Origin: CAZPRY01 sp964589175
GTDB taxonomy: Bacteria; Fidelibacterota; UBA2242
Direction of reading: 5' to 3'
NCBI GenBank assembly: GCA_964589175.1
Contig: CAZPRY010000047.1
Location: forward strand, 1-28,304
DNA length: 28,304 nucleotides
Shown here: piece after piece, positions 7,682-17,900 of the stretch
Layout of the letters: each line of letters opens with the position of its first letter
Position numbering within the stretch: the stretch's first letter is position 1
The notes under the pieces: generated by a model
What the model saw: the letters and a program-made list of their open reading frames with translations, nothing else
The model's database searches: none
Told to the model about the DNA's origin: nothing
Program-made: the position numbers and the translations under genes

Positions 7682-10105
7682 CTATTTGCTCATGAGCATT
7701 TTACCATATCGAAAATAGCCATCAAAGCCGATCCGCACCAGATAAATTCCGCTCGCTGCTTTTTGACCAAAACTATCGGCGCCGTCCCAGCGAATTTCAC
7801 CGTAGTCGGCCCGCTGCTCCTGTTTTTGAAATTCCCGCACCAGCTGCCCGTTGAGATTGAAAATCCACACATCCACCCTTCCCGGCTTCGGAACGGCGTA
7901 GCGAATCGTCGTGGCCGGATTGAACGGATTCGGGTAGTTGCCCAGCAGTTCGAACCTCTGCGGGATCATTTCAGCCACTGGCCGGATCGCGGTCGTGGTA
8001 TCTGTTACAAATCCGACCGCATCGAGCATGGATTGGATTTCGGCATTGGACATGAATTTTTCCCAGAGCAAACCGCTGCGGTAGTTTTCAATCATCACGA
8101 TAATCGGTCCCTGGTCGATGGCGATATACGATCCGGCATACCAGCTGCGGGATTGATTAAAGGCATCCTTGAAGCCCAGAGCACCCACAAGGTTCTCGCC
8201 CAGGTTGCGGTAGAAATGCTTCAGGGCGGCCATCGATTCCTCGGGAGTATAGGCAAACGCCGACAGAGCCGCGGTGGGCGAAATTGTACCGTTATCGCGG
8301 TTGGAGACCGGCTCGTGCGCCATGTAGCCGACCAGTGGATCGTCGCTGGCCGTCAGCCCCCAGCAGTTCTCACCGTAGCCGGTGTACCCGCCTGGGTTCT
8401 CGATGCAGTAGGCCCGGTTGATCAGGGTGATGTTGCGGTTATTCATATAATAGTTGGCGTGGCTGTCGCGAATGCCGCGCGGATCGAATCCCAGAAACGA
8501 ATAATGGGTAAAGAACAACGGACCACCTTTGTCCCAGCCGACGTACTGGGGAATGTCGTAGAATGTCTTTCCGTTTTCGTAATTGCTCTGTCCGGCCCAG
8601 CCCTTCTCGTAGAGTTCCGCCGGCACCGGGTGCGTGGGCGAGGCGATCGCCAGCAGGTAGACGATCATGGCTTCGTTGAATCCGTAGATCGGCATATTCA
8701 TGGCCCATTCATAGTTAGGCGACCAATGCCAATACAGATAGTTGCTGGTACTCGTGCGGCGATACCAATCCCATTCGATATCTTCCCAGAGCTGGGTGGC
8801 GAGCTGCACGATTTCATTTTCCACCGATGTACCGGCATCGAAATACTGGCGAATCGTCAAAAGCCCCTGAGCCATAAAGGCCGTTTCCACCAGATCGCCG
8901 CCGTTGTCTTTCTGGCTGAAAGGAATCACCTTTCCGGTCGTGCCGTTCATCCAATGCGGCCAGACGCCGTGAAAGCGATCAGCGTTCTGCAGGAATTCCA
9001 ACATTTTCAGAACATGGTCGGCGCCCGCCTCACGTGTGATGAATCCGCGCTCAATCGCCACCGGAATGGTCATGATTCCCATGCCCGATCCGCCGATGGT
9101 AACGACTTCCGGATCGCCGGGATAGCGTTCCCGCGCCAGTCCTGAAACGGGGTGTGCGTAATCCCAGAAGAAGTTAAAGGTGATCTCCTGGGTCATGTTC
9201 AGCAGGCCTTCATCATCCAGCGCCGCGGTGGTTGCGAAGGCCCAATCGGAAAGTTCCGACTCGTTGTAGCTGTAATCGACCGCCGAAATTTCGTAGTAAT
9301 AGCTGCGCCCCGTGCGCCCGATAAAGTCCGAAAAGATTTGCAGATCTCTGGTGGTCGCCCCGATTTTGCGGTAGGTTCCGCCCGGCGCCGTGCGATAGAT
9401 ATTATACCCGAGCACATCCGGATCGGGCACTTCGTCCCATTGAATCACGATCTGTTTCTCGTAGGCCTTCGCCGATATATTCTGCGGAATTTGCGGCGGC
9501 GTGACATCCACCGACTGGCCAGCCACCATGCGCACTTCGTCGATATACAGAATATGCGTCTGCCCGTCCGCCTGATCCTGCCCGAAAAAGACCGTCTTAA
9601 TCTGTGACATGTCGGCGCCGCCGGGATTGTCCTTGAACGGCTGCAAGGGGATACGAATATTGAACCACTCACTGACCGGGATTTCGGTCACATAAGCCGA
9701 CATCCGCACCTGATCTGTTTTCTGATTGGCCAGATCCTCCAGGTAGAGCAACGGGAGATTGGCCGGTAAAAGCGTCTCCTCCGTCAACACCCAGAGCGTC
9801 AGGGTATCCTGCGGATTGATATCCTGTCCGGGCCAGCCGTTGGCCGCCAGGGCAATTCCCCAGTCCCCGCCGGCCGCCGAAGTCCAGCTCAGTCGCAGGC
9901 TGTTCTGCCCCTGAAAATAGTGGGCGGCATCCACTGGAAACTTTTCCCCGATCCGTTCCAGTTGACTGGGTGCCTTAACATACCCCCAACTGGGATCGTA
10001 ATAACCGGGAGTCGGACTGTCATCGAAATAGATCAAATCACTCGTCTGGGCACACAAGCCGCCGACGATACATAGAAATAAGATGATCCGTAATATTGTT
10101 TTCAT
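7682..10105 (-). CDS. T9SS-exported GH144-like endo-beta-1,2-glucanase
   Basis: An 807-aa secreted enzyme. Order of parts: signal peptide (1-20, ending LCAQ), a beta-sandwich carbohydrate-binding-like region (25-195), a fibronectin type III domain (205-295), a Glycoamylase/GH144-type (alpha/alpha)6 catalytic domain (about 300-700) and a T9SS type A sorting domain (718-807, with NYPNPFNPATTIRY). The motif DNGGDLVE gives D400 and E407, and GFNEAM gives E477. From memory, the GH144 Chitinophaga endo-beta-1,2-glucanase has key residues D135, E142 and E211, the same 7- and nearly the same 69-residue spacing. It should cleave beta-1,2-glucan at the cell surface or outside. GAGGCGG precedes the ATG. 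A non-GH144 Glycoamylase-family specificity remains possible. Confidence 0.88.
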   Translation of the reverse strand: MKTILRIILFLCIVGGLCAQTSDLIYFDDSPTPGYYDPSWGYVKAPSQLERIGEKFPVDAAHYFQGQNSLRLSWTSAAGGDWGIALAANGWPGQDINPQDTLTLWVLTEETLLPANLPLLYLEDLANQKTDQVRMSAYVTEIPVSEWFNIRIPLQPFKDNPGGADMSQIKTVFFGQDQADGQTHILYIDEVRMVAGQSVDVTPPQIPQNISAKAYEKQIVIQWDEVPDPDVLGYNIYRTAPGGTYRKIGATTRDLQIFSDFIGRTGRSYYYEISAVDYSYNESELSDWAFATTAALDDEGLLNMTQEITFNFFWDYAHPVSGLARERYPGDPEVVTIGGSGMGIMTIPVAIERGFITREAGADHVLKMLEFLQNADRFHGVWPHWMNGTTGKVIPFSQKDNGGDLVETAFMAQGLLTIRQYFDAGTSVENEIVQLATQLWEDIEWDWYRRTSTSNYLYWHWSPNYEWAMNMPIYGFNEAMIVYLLAIASPTHPVPAELYEKGWAGQSNYENGKTFYDIPQYVGWDKGGPLFFTHYSFLGFDPRGIRDSHANYYMNNRNITLINRAYCIENPGGYTGYGENCWGLTASDDPLVGYMAHEPVSNRDNGTISPTAALSAFAYTPEESMAALKHFYRNLGENLVGALGFKDAFNQSRSWYAGSYIAIDQGPIIVMIENYRSGLLWEKFMSNAEIQSMLDAVGFVTDTTTAIRPVAEMIPQRFELLGNYPNPFNPATTIRYAVPKPGRVDVWIFNLNGQLVREFQKQEQRADYGEIRWDGADSFGQKAASGIYLVRIGFDGYFRYGKMLMSK

Positions 10106-10132
10106 GATTCCGCCTCACCATTTATCATCCGT

Positions 10133-11515
10133 TTAAAAGAATTCATCGCTCATTAAAAGATCGCGGATTGTCTCGAAACCGGGCAGTTTTTCGACACACT
10201 TCAGAATTTTGCCGTCATTCAGATAGTTATTCAGGCCGATCAGAATCATGGCCTGATCGAGCGCCAGGTAGGCCCGGCCCACTTCTCCGCTGCGCGGATC
10301 GACGCTGTCGTAGAAGCCATATTCGCCGTAAATGGGAAATTCCGCCGCCATGCACCGGAGATTAGCGATTACGGCTTCCGGATCATAGGCCAGCGCCAGC
10401 AGCGAAGCATACGGCGATACAACGTCCGGCGCATACCCGTCTTTGCGGGTCCCGATATCCGGTACGCCATACTCACCATAGCCGCGTTGTGGATTCGTTG
10501 AAGGCGACATTCCCCAGACCGGATAGTGCATCTCTGTCAAGGCATAATCGATATGTGCCTCGATCGCCCGCCGGTTGTTTTCGCCGATTCCCCCCGGTGC
10601 GAGGTTTCGCTCATCGACCAGCAAGCCCGGCATCAAAAACTCAAACAGAGCGCCGCCCCAGGACGGCACAATCGATAGGTCTTTATACCCGTAATGTCCC
10701 TTGAAATATCGAACGTCCAGCGCTTCAGCGTACTCCCCCTTGGGGATCTGCGCCTGCTCAAAATCGGGCGGCGCCGTGCGCCACTGATGATACCAGTAAT
10801 CCGCTCCAATCTGATTCCGCAGCATTGCCCAATAGCCGCAGATGCGGCTTTCACTGCATAGCAGGCTATAATGATAGGGCGAGTACTCCCCCTTTTCGGC
10901 ATTATAGCCGAGATAGAATTGCCGGCGCGCGCCATCGTAAAGCCAGCGAAAATCGGCTCCCTCGGTCAGATCGCGGCAGGTTTCGGCAAAGATCGGGTAA
11001 GTTTGCGCCACTATAGCCAGTGAAAAGCAAAGCCAGGCGGCATCGACCGTTGAAACGTACTTTCGCGATTCTTTCAGCGTTTTCAGATCGTACCAGTTAT
11101 AGAAGAAACCGTTGTATTGCGGCAATCGACGCAGGGTATGCAATGTGGTTCGAATTCGCCGTTGCACTGTGTTCGGATCGATAAAGCCGAAGTCTTCGGC
11201 CGATATCACCGCAAGCAGGTACAGACCGATATTCGTGATCGAAGTGTAATCGGCGATTTCATCCGGCGCCAGCCAGATCTTATCCACAACCAGCCCAGTA
11301 CGACGGCCCACGCAATTTTCAAAATACTTCCAGGTATCCGCGGCGATCCCGCACAGGAATAAGTCCACATCCGTTGTATCGGGCAGCGGGGCTTCGATCG
11401 TTTCCGGAAATCCGTACAAATCCGCGCGCGTAAACGAATCGCGGGGACGCAGAACCGAACAAGAGACGATCAGCAAGAGCCCTGTAATCAGATAATTGAC
11501 TTGCTGCCGTGACAT
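10133..11515 (-). CDS. Lipoprotein, Glycoamylase/GH189-like
   Basis: A 460-aa protein with a lipoprotein signal: IVSC ends at Cys19 and is followed by Ser, so outer-membrane sorting is expected. Residues 91-170 (TSITNIGLYLLAVISAEDFG, then LPQYNGFFYNWYD and YVSTVDAAWL) and 286-410 (SWGGALFEFLMPGLL, YPVWGMSPS, PDVVSPYASLLALAYDP, YGFYDSVDP) match, in order, what I know of the middle transglycosylation/cyclisation domain of cyclic beta-1,2-glucan synthases (GH189), and also the Glycoamylase family that includes GH144. It stands alone here, without the membrane synthase part. It may hydrolyse, linearise or transglycosylate beta-1,2-gluco-oligosaccharides in the periplasm. GGGAGGAG directly before the ATG supports the start; 27 nt separate it from the GH144-like gene. 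Confidence 0.85.
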   Translation of the reverse strand: MSRQQVNYLITGLLLIVSCSVLRPRDSFTRADLYGFPETIEAPLPDTTDVDLFLCGIAADTWKYFENCVGRRTGLVVDKIWLAPDEIADYTSITNIGLYLLAVISAEDFGFIDPNTVQRRIRTTLHTLRRLPQYNGFFYNWYDLKTLKESRKYVSTVDAAWLCFSLAIVAQTYPIFAETCRDLTEGADFRWLYDGARRQFYLGYNAEKGEYSPYHYSLLCSESRICGYWAMLRNQIGADYWYHQWRTAPPDFEQAQIPKGEYAEALDVRYFKGHYGYKDLSIVPSWGGALFEFLMPGLLVDERNLAPGGIGENNRRAIEAHIDYALTEMHYPVWGMSPSTNPQRGYGEYGVPDIGTRKDGYAPDVVSPYASLLALAYDPEAVIANLRCMAAEFPIYGEYGFYDSVDPRSGEVGRAYLALDQAMILIGLNNYLNDGKILKCVEKLPGFETIRDLLMSDEFF

Positions 11516-11550
11516 GCTCCTCCCGGTATTTCCACTGGTTTGCTACAAAT

Positions 11551-13923
11551 CTATAAAGTGATCCCGACGTCGCAGGTTTCCTTGTCCGATACGGGAATAA
11601 CGTCGCCGGGTACTTCCCGGCCGTCTACAACCATCTTTCGGACGCCCCGATAGCTACCGGATTCATTTTTCACTGTAATGAAATAAGTGGTCCCGCGGAA
11701 CAGCCGTTTGATCGAGTACTGCTTCCACTCCTCGGGAACATGGGGATCGATCAGCAGTCCTTCTTTTACCGGCCGGACGCCGAGAATCCATTCGAGCGCA
11801 CAACGCTGCATCCAGGCGGCGGAGCCGGTGTACCATGTCCAACCGCCCCGTCCGTAGTGCGGAGAATCGGGTCCGTCGATATTGCCCGGAGTGACATAGG
11901 GTTCGCCCTTGTAACGATCGGGGTCCATACTGTTGTAGATAGGATTGATGCGCCGCAGGACTTCGTTGGCAAGTCTGTTTTCGCCCAGTTTGGCGAAAGC
12001 CCAGATCGCCCAGGTGGCGGCATGCGTGTAGACGCCGCCGTTCTCCCGCGAACCCGCCGCGTAGCGCGACAGATAACCGATGTAGTTATCCGGTTCGGTA
12101 TAACCGGGGTAAAGCAGCAGCGGTCCGTTGTCTTTCATCAATTGTTCGGCCACCATAAGCATGGCTTTCCGCTGGTATTCGAGCGGCGCGCTATCCGCGA
12201 TAACGCTCCAGGTCTGGGTATTGAGATAGATACGGCCCTCATCGTTCATCCGGCTGCCGATCCATTGGCCGTTGTCCTTGGAGGCGCGGCGGAACCAGTC
12301 CCCGTCCCAGCCCATCAAGAGCAATTTCTCGCGTAACTGCCTGGCCCGGTTTTGATAGATCCCAGCGGTATCCTTATCATTCAGCTCGTCCAGCATTTCG
12401 GCGAATCCATCCAGGATATAGATCAGAAAATGAGCCATCCAGATCGATTCACCCTTCATCTCGATGCCGATCGCACTGAGCCCGTCGTTCCAGTCGTTGC
12501 TGCCCATGAGCGGCAGGCCGCGCGGGCTGAAGCGTCCCAGCGCGGCTCCGATGGCCCGGCGGCAATGTTCCAGCAGCGGTGCCTTCCGAGCGGAGCGGTA
12601 AAAGGCGGTCTCCGTATTCAAAAATTCGTAGTTGCCGGTTTCCTTCAAATAGCTGAGTGTAACGAACGGCAGCCATAAAAAATCGTCCGAACTGTTGGAA
12701 TCCAATCCCTGCTCGGTAATGGGATGCCACCAGTGCAGTACGCGACCGTCTTCGAATTGATGGGCGGCGTGTAATATAATCTGAGCCTCGGTTCCTTTGG
12801 GATCAATGGACAGAAATATCTGGCTATCCTGCAACTGATCGCGGAATCCATAGGCGCCGCTCTGCTGGTAATAGGCTGACCGACCCCATATACGGCCGGA
12901 AATCGCCTGGTATTTGAGCCATTTGTTGACCATCAGATCGAGGGCTTTATCGGGCGTTTCGACTTCGGAGGTGCTCAGCAATCCGGTCCATTTCCGCCGG
13001 ACGGCTTCCAGAGCGACATCCACCTGTTCCGCATCGCTGAAACGATCCAGAACGGTATCGAGATCCGCCTTGTCAGAAGTCAGTCCCAGGATATAAAAAC
13101 AGCGCCGGGATTCCTGTCCGCCAAGCCGAATACGCGTCTGCGTCGCCGCAATTCCGTCGTAAAACACGCCCTGCCGGCGGGCCATCGCTTCGGCTTTAAT
13201 CCCGGCCGGATTTTGCAGTGAACCATACTGCCCCAGGAATGTCTCCTTATCTAAATCGAAGTCTATGATCGGTTCGCTGGCGTACAGAAAACCGGTATAG
13301 GGGTATTCGGTGTTCCAGTGTCCGCGATCGCCGAGTGCAATGTCCCAGATCCGTTTTCCGGCAAGGACTGCATTGCGTTTAGGATCGAATTCCGTCCGGA
13401 GGAAGGTTTTATGAAATTCGCGATGATAGTCGTTACTCGAACCGAGACACCATTCAAAATAGCTGTAGATGCTGATCTCGCGTTCTCTTAAACCGAGGTT
13501 TTCGAATCGGATATCCCAGAACTCAAGCGGCAATTCCGCGTGGACGAAAATCGTCAGTGTACTGCGGATGTCTTTGTATTCCGTCTCAAACCGCGAATAA
13601 CCGAATCCGTGACTGCATCGGTATTGATCCGGTTCCACCCGGCAGGGCAGCCAGCCCGGATTCCAGACATCCCCGGTTTGTTCGTCTTTGAAGTAAAGAT
13701 ATTTGCCCCAATCATCCCGTACAAGGTCCTGGTGCCAGCGGGTGATCCGGTTGAATTCGGAGTGGTCCAGCCAGCTGAACCCGCCACCGGTCTGTGAGAC
13801 CGTCAAGCCGTAGCGTCCGTTGGAAATAACGTTAATCCACGGCTTGGGCGTCCGTGGTGTCTTGATCACATACTCGCTTCCGTCTTCCGTAAAATAGCCG
13901 TACTTATTTTCGAATTGCAACAT
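11551..13923 (-). CDS. GH94 beta-glucoside phosphorylase
   Basis: A 790-aa glycoside hydrolase family 94 protein, the usual length for cellobiose/cellobionate-type phosphorylases. Signatures: KYGYFTEDGSEYVIKTPRTP and PWIN at the N-terminus, NRITRW (58-63), DVWNPGWLP (85-93), GAYGFRDQLQDS (357-368) and SNDWNDGLS, whose D480 matches the catalytic acid of the family. No signal peptide, so cytoplasmic. It should split a beta-linked glucose disaccharide or oligosaccharide with phosphate to give glucose-1-phosphate, saving one ATP per bond. The ORF is much shorter than the roughly 1100-aa sophoro-oligosaccharide phosphorylases I know of, so the linkage preference is open; neighbours favour beta-1,2. 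Specificity labels such as cellobiose phosphorylase would be over-calling. AAGGGA upstream of the ATG; 23 nt after the PorV-like gene. Confidence 0.92.
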   Translation of the reverse strand: MLQFENKYGYFTEDGSEYVIKTPRTPKPWINVISNGRYGLTVSQTGGGFSWLDHSEFNRITRWHQDLVRDDWGKYLYFKDEQTGDVWNPGWLPCRVEPDQYRCSHGFGYSRFETEYKDIRSTLTIFVHAELPLEFWDIRFENLGLREREISIYSYFEWCLGSSNDYHREFHKTFLRTEFDPKRNAVLAGKRIWDIALGDRGHWNTEYPYTGFLYASEPIIDFDLDKETFLGQYGSLQNPAGIKAEAMARRQGVFYDGIAATQTRIRLGGQESRRCFYILGLTSDKADLDTVLDRFSDAEQVDVALEAVRRKWTGLLSTSEVETPDKALDLMVNKWLKYQAISGRIWGRSAYYQQSGAYGFRDQLQDSQIFLSIDPKGTEAQIILHAAHQFEDGRVLHWWHPITEQGLDSNSSDDFLWLPFVTLSYLKETGNYEFLNTETAFYRSARKAPLLEHCRRAIGAALGRFSPRGLPLMGSNDWNDGLSAIGIEMKGESIWMAHFLIYILDGFAEMLDELNDKDTAGIYQNRARQLREKLLLMGWDGDWFRRASKDNGQWIGSRMNDEGRIYLNTQTWSVIADSAPLEYQRKAMLMVAEQLMKDNGPLLLYPGYTEPDNYIGYLSRYAAGSRENGGVYTHAATWAIWAFAKLGENRLANEVLRRINPIYNSMDPDRYKGEPYVTPGNIDGPDSPHYGRGGWTWYTGSAAWMQRCALEWILGVRPVKEGLLIDPHVPEEWKQYSIKRLFRGTTYFITVKNESGSYRGVRKMVVDGREVPGDVIPVSDKETCDVGITL

Positions 13924-13946
13924 CGCTTTCCCTTATTCACAAAATT

Positions 13947-14981
13947 CTAAAATACAATTTCCAGGTCAAAACGTTGAACCGCCGTAAAACGTCCCATATC
14001 GGCATATCCGTAATTGACGATGAGCGTCGAACTGTACATCTTATACTGCAACCCGGCGCCGAATGTAGGTCCCTGCTCCGCGTTCTGTTGAAACAGCGAC
14101 TGGTAGCCAGTCCGCAGAAAGAGCAAGCGGTTCAGATTCCATTCCAGCCCCAGATTCACCTCTTCGCTGTTGTCGTTGGGGTGGATCGCATCGACTTCGG
14201 CCACCAGATCTCCGACCGGAAATTCCGGTAGATTGACGGCCAGTCCGATCCGGAATATGAGCGGCAAGTCCCATTTGCCGGTTTCGTAAAAAGCCGGCAA
14301 GTATTCGTTGTCACCATGTTCGGAAGGATTCTGGTCGTAAAATATACGCAGGTCTTTTCCTGTGTACTGCATCTTGTTTCCGAAGTTGGAAATCGATACG
14401 CCCAGCAAAAGGCGGTCGTTATCCGTGCGGTATATGCTGCCGAAATCAAAAGCGATGCTCGATGCATTGCAGTGCCAGATGCTCTGACGGATATATTTGC
14501 CGTGAAAGCCGACGCTGAAGAAGTTGGTCAAACGTTTCGCAAAGGCTACACCGACCGCCAGATCACTGGCCGAAAAGCGTTCGCCGGTTCCCTCGGGGTG
14601 ATCGACGGTGCGAACATCCATTTCCCCCATCGATAGGCTGTTGAATGTAAAGCCGAGGCTGCCGAAATCACCGAGCGGCAAGACCAGCCCGGTGTAGGCG
14701 ATGTCCGTATCCAGAAACCAATCCGTATAGGTCACCAAGACCCGCCGCGTATTCGTATTGGCAATTACGGCGGGATTCCAGTACAGCGCCGAAGCGTCGT
14801 TAACCGAGGCCACCGTGGCGCCGCCCATACCCATGCCACGCGCTCCGACCCCGATCTTCAGAAACTGGACAGTCGTGGTTCCGACTTTGGTGATCCGGGC
14901 CTGTAATGCGATCGGCAGAAGCGCTGCGATCAAACACGTATAAAAAATTGATTTTCGTATAGAGTTCCATTTCGGGCACAT
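13947..14981 (-). CDS. PorV/PorQ-family outer-membrane protein
   Basis: A 344-aa beta-barrel protein with a signal peptide (about 1-28, ending LQA). The N-terminal part after cleavage (TTTVQFLKIGVGARGMGMGG, then ASALYWNPA) is the hallmark of the PorV/PorQ (UPF0164-like) family. Alternating hydrophobic strands continue to a final phenylalanine (LEIVF), as in outer-membrane barrels. PorV is a T9SS component that carries cargo to the attachment complex; family members placed inside gene clusters elsewhere are mostly uncharacterised. Here the gene is 9 nt after the large secreted protein and in the same operon as T9SS cargo genes, so it may be a dedicated partner for them or for the TonB receptor. 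AGGA lies upstream of the ATG. Confidence 0.88.
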   Translation of the reverse strand: MCPKWNSIRKSIFYTCLIAALLPIALQARITKVGTTTVQFLKIGVGARGMGMGGATVASVNDASALYWNPAVIANTNTRRVLVTYTDWFLDTDIAYTGLVLPLGDFGSLGFTFNSLSMGEMDVRTVDHPEGTGERFSASDLAVGVAFAKRLTNFFSVGFHGKYIRQSIWHCNASSIAFDFGSIYRTDNDRLLLGVSISNFGNKMQYTGKDLRIFYDQNPSEHGDNEYLPAFYETGKWDLPLIFRIGLAVNLPEFPVGDLVAEVDAIHPNDNSEEVNLGLEWNLNRLLFLRTGYQSLFQQNAEQGPTFGAGLQYKMYSSTLIVNYGYADMGRFTAVQRFDLEIVF

Positions 14982-14990
14982 AGGTCGGTC

Positions 14991-17900
14991 CTATTTAATT
15001 ATAGCAAATTTTCCCGTGAATTCCCCGGCTTCGCCGGCTTCCACATGATAATAATAGATCCCCGGCGCCAGGTCGAGACCATCCTTGGTGGTCAGGTTCC
15101 AGGGTTCGCTGCCATCATCGATGCTGCTTTCATGACGAATCGTGATAACGTTATCTCCGCTGGTCGTAAAGATCCGGATCGTGCATCGGCTGGGCAGGTG
15201 GATGAAATTGATACGCCTCTCGCCGCGTCCCGAAACTAACATTCGCTTCGGTTCCCAGGGTGCCGCCGCCACATACGGATTGGGCACCACCGCAATCCGG
15301 TTCATCTCCGTTTTGGCCAGTTTTACGTCCTCCTTGGCGGCGAAGGTCTTGAAGCGAAACACGTCGCCGGTTCGGAAGGGCAGATCGATTGCAATCACAG
15401 CCGTATCCCCCGCGCCGGGCTGGATCGCCTCCTGCCCCTCCGGCGCGATGAACTTGATGCGCCAGGTTTCCCGATAGGTACGACCATCCTTGACTTGCAG
15501 GGCAATATAATCATCCGCCGTCAGCAGGCTATCTTGTTTTCCCTCCGGTTCCCATAAATAGGTGCGCACCTTCTTATCGGCGATGACGTCCCAGACCTGG
15601 AAATTCACCTCGTGCTTGAAGGTGCTTTTCAGAAAGGAACTGTCCCGCGCGCCGAAACGGATTTCATAGCATGTCGGGAAACCGTCGATACGTGTCTCCA
15701 ATTTGTCGTCCCAGAAGGAATTTCTCTCGGCATAGAAAATCAAATTCGAGGCGGCACTACTCTTCCAGCCGGAAGCCGAATCATTGTAAACCACCGCGTC
15801 GTTCTGTACCCGCAGGCGCATTCCGTGAAACATTGGATTCGTGTCCTCGTTATCGACTGCCTGGGATCCCTCGAAAACCGCCAGTGTATCGAAATCCATG
15901 GTTAATTCATAGAATCCGTAGGTTATCGTATCCGGATGCGTCGTATCGTCAAACTTCAGCAGGTACTCGGCATCGGTCACCAGTTCGGGATCGAGCATAT
16001 CCAGATAGATGTCGCCACTGCCCCACCCATCGACATGCAAGATGCCGTCGGCGGTTACCGGAGATTGACATCCGGCGGCTGGCGCGTCGGGAATCACCAT
16101 GGCCGTATTCTTATCGAGGGTCACCGTGCCGTAACGATCTTTGAAAATCGTCTTGGTGCATTCGGACGGCAGTATGAATTTTTCGACCCAACCCCGATCG
16201 TAGGCCACGACCGCATAATAATAGGTTTTACCGTTCAGCACATCGGTATCCACCCAGGAATGTTTCAAGCCGTTGTCGCTGCCCAGAAAAAATTTGGTGC
16301 CGTTGACATCGATCTCGAAGAAGTCTTTGATACCGTTTTTCAGATCGAAATGGGCTATCGGCTCATAGAATGTCGCTTCACCGTAGCCGTTCGTGATGAT
16401 ATAGGTATCGCTGAAAGCCTCGTCGGTCGCCCGGTAAATCCGGTAGCCTTCGAAATCGTATCCACCCGTTGCCGGATCGGCAAAACCATCGTAGGATTTT
16501 TCGGCGGCATCGTCCCAGTAGAGGGTGACTTTGCCGTCGCCGGCCACCGTTTTGAGCGTAGGTTTTATCGGTGGGCGGGCGAAGTTATAATTCGCGTTAT
16601 AAATCCCCTGTACGACCTCCTTGTTGCGTCGCAGGTCATCCAGGGTTTCACCGAAAACCAGCGCCAGGGAAAAACGCTCGGTATGTCCCGGCGGCAAAAT
16701 GAAGGGGCCCGACCCAAATAAAAAAGCGATGTTGCCGTTCTGGTTCCCGGTATCGAAATGGTAGTTGGCTATGCGTTCCCAGAGTACTTCGTCGTACTGG
16801 TACTCCACACCCTGACCGATATAAAAGCTATCGAAGGCAGTCAGGCCGATCTGGTCCGATTCGTCTTTATCGGTCTGGTCGAAGTTCGGTTCGCCGCTGG
16901 TAGGCAGTCCGTCTCCTTCACCCGGATCTCCGGTGCCGCCGACTCCGTCGCCCCCCACATCATGCAGATCGGGATTCCAGTCATCGTCATTATCGATTCC
17001 GTCCGATCGACTCTCATCAATCCGCAAATTATCGAAACCGGTCCCGGCCAGAAAATCGCGGTACTTGAGGCCCATATGCACATTGGCATTTTCGTCGATA
17101 ATTCCGTCCAGATCGTCATCGATGCCGTTAAACGGCTTCTCGCTGACCGTCTGGTTGTGGATAAAACTGTGCTCGCCATCGCCAACCCTGACATACAGAT
17201 TGTCGCCGTCAAAACGATAGAAATTGTCTGAACCGCCCGATGCAAACGAGACGATTTTGCGTCCCCAGTTGTTCTCCGGCTCCATGTTGTTGTAGTCGAT
17301 AACAACCACCTCATCCGGCAGCGAACGCGGCTGGAAATCGATATCGGAAAATGTCGGTCCGGGCCCGTCTGCGGCATTGCCGTCGTTGTCAATCCCGTCA
17401 AAGGGATTGCCGGGGCTTTCCAGAAAGGCATAACCGGCATAGCCCGTTTTCCAGTTGCCTGTGCCCAAACCATTGGAGTCCCAGGTATAGGCCAGGTCAA
17501 GATTCAGGTCAAAAAAGGCGTTGTCGTCATTGGAATCGTCCTGCCCGCCGACGCCGGCATCGGCATACATCCCGAATACAGCTTTATTGTAATGCGTCGT
17601 ACCGACGTTGGTGATATCGTAGTGCCAGAAGATGATATCTTCGGCCAGAACGTTCGACCACTGGAAACCGCGTACCGCCATCCGCATCCCCAGACCGCCG
17701 CGACTGCTGTCGTTCTTATCGCAATAAAACAGTCTGTGAAAATCGCGGCCGTGGTCCTGGTAATCATCCACTACAAAATAGCTTTCCTGATCGGCATTGG
17801 TGCGCTGACCGAAATAGCCGTTCCAGACATTGTGCCAGGAGGCCGGCTTGTCGGGCCAGTATTCCGGCCAGGTATTGGGATCGTCGCTCATGGCGATATA

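Noticed and set aside
7763..9145. 460-codon plus-strand open frame antisense to the GH144-like gene
   Set aside because: It lies entirely opposite a well-supported gene and its product has no recognisable domain; long antisense frames are common opposite codon-biased genes.
15936..16721. 261-codon plus-strand open frame antisense to the large secreted protein
   Set aside because: No domain or start signal; a shadow of the real minus-strand gene.
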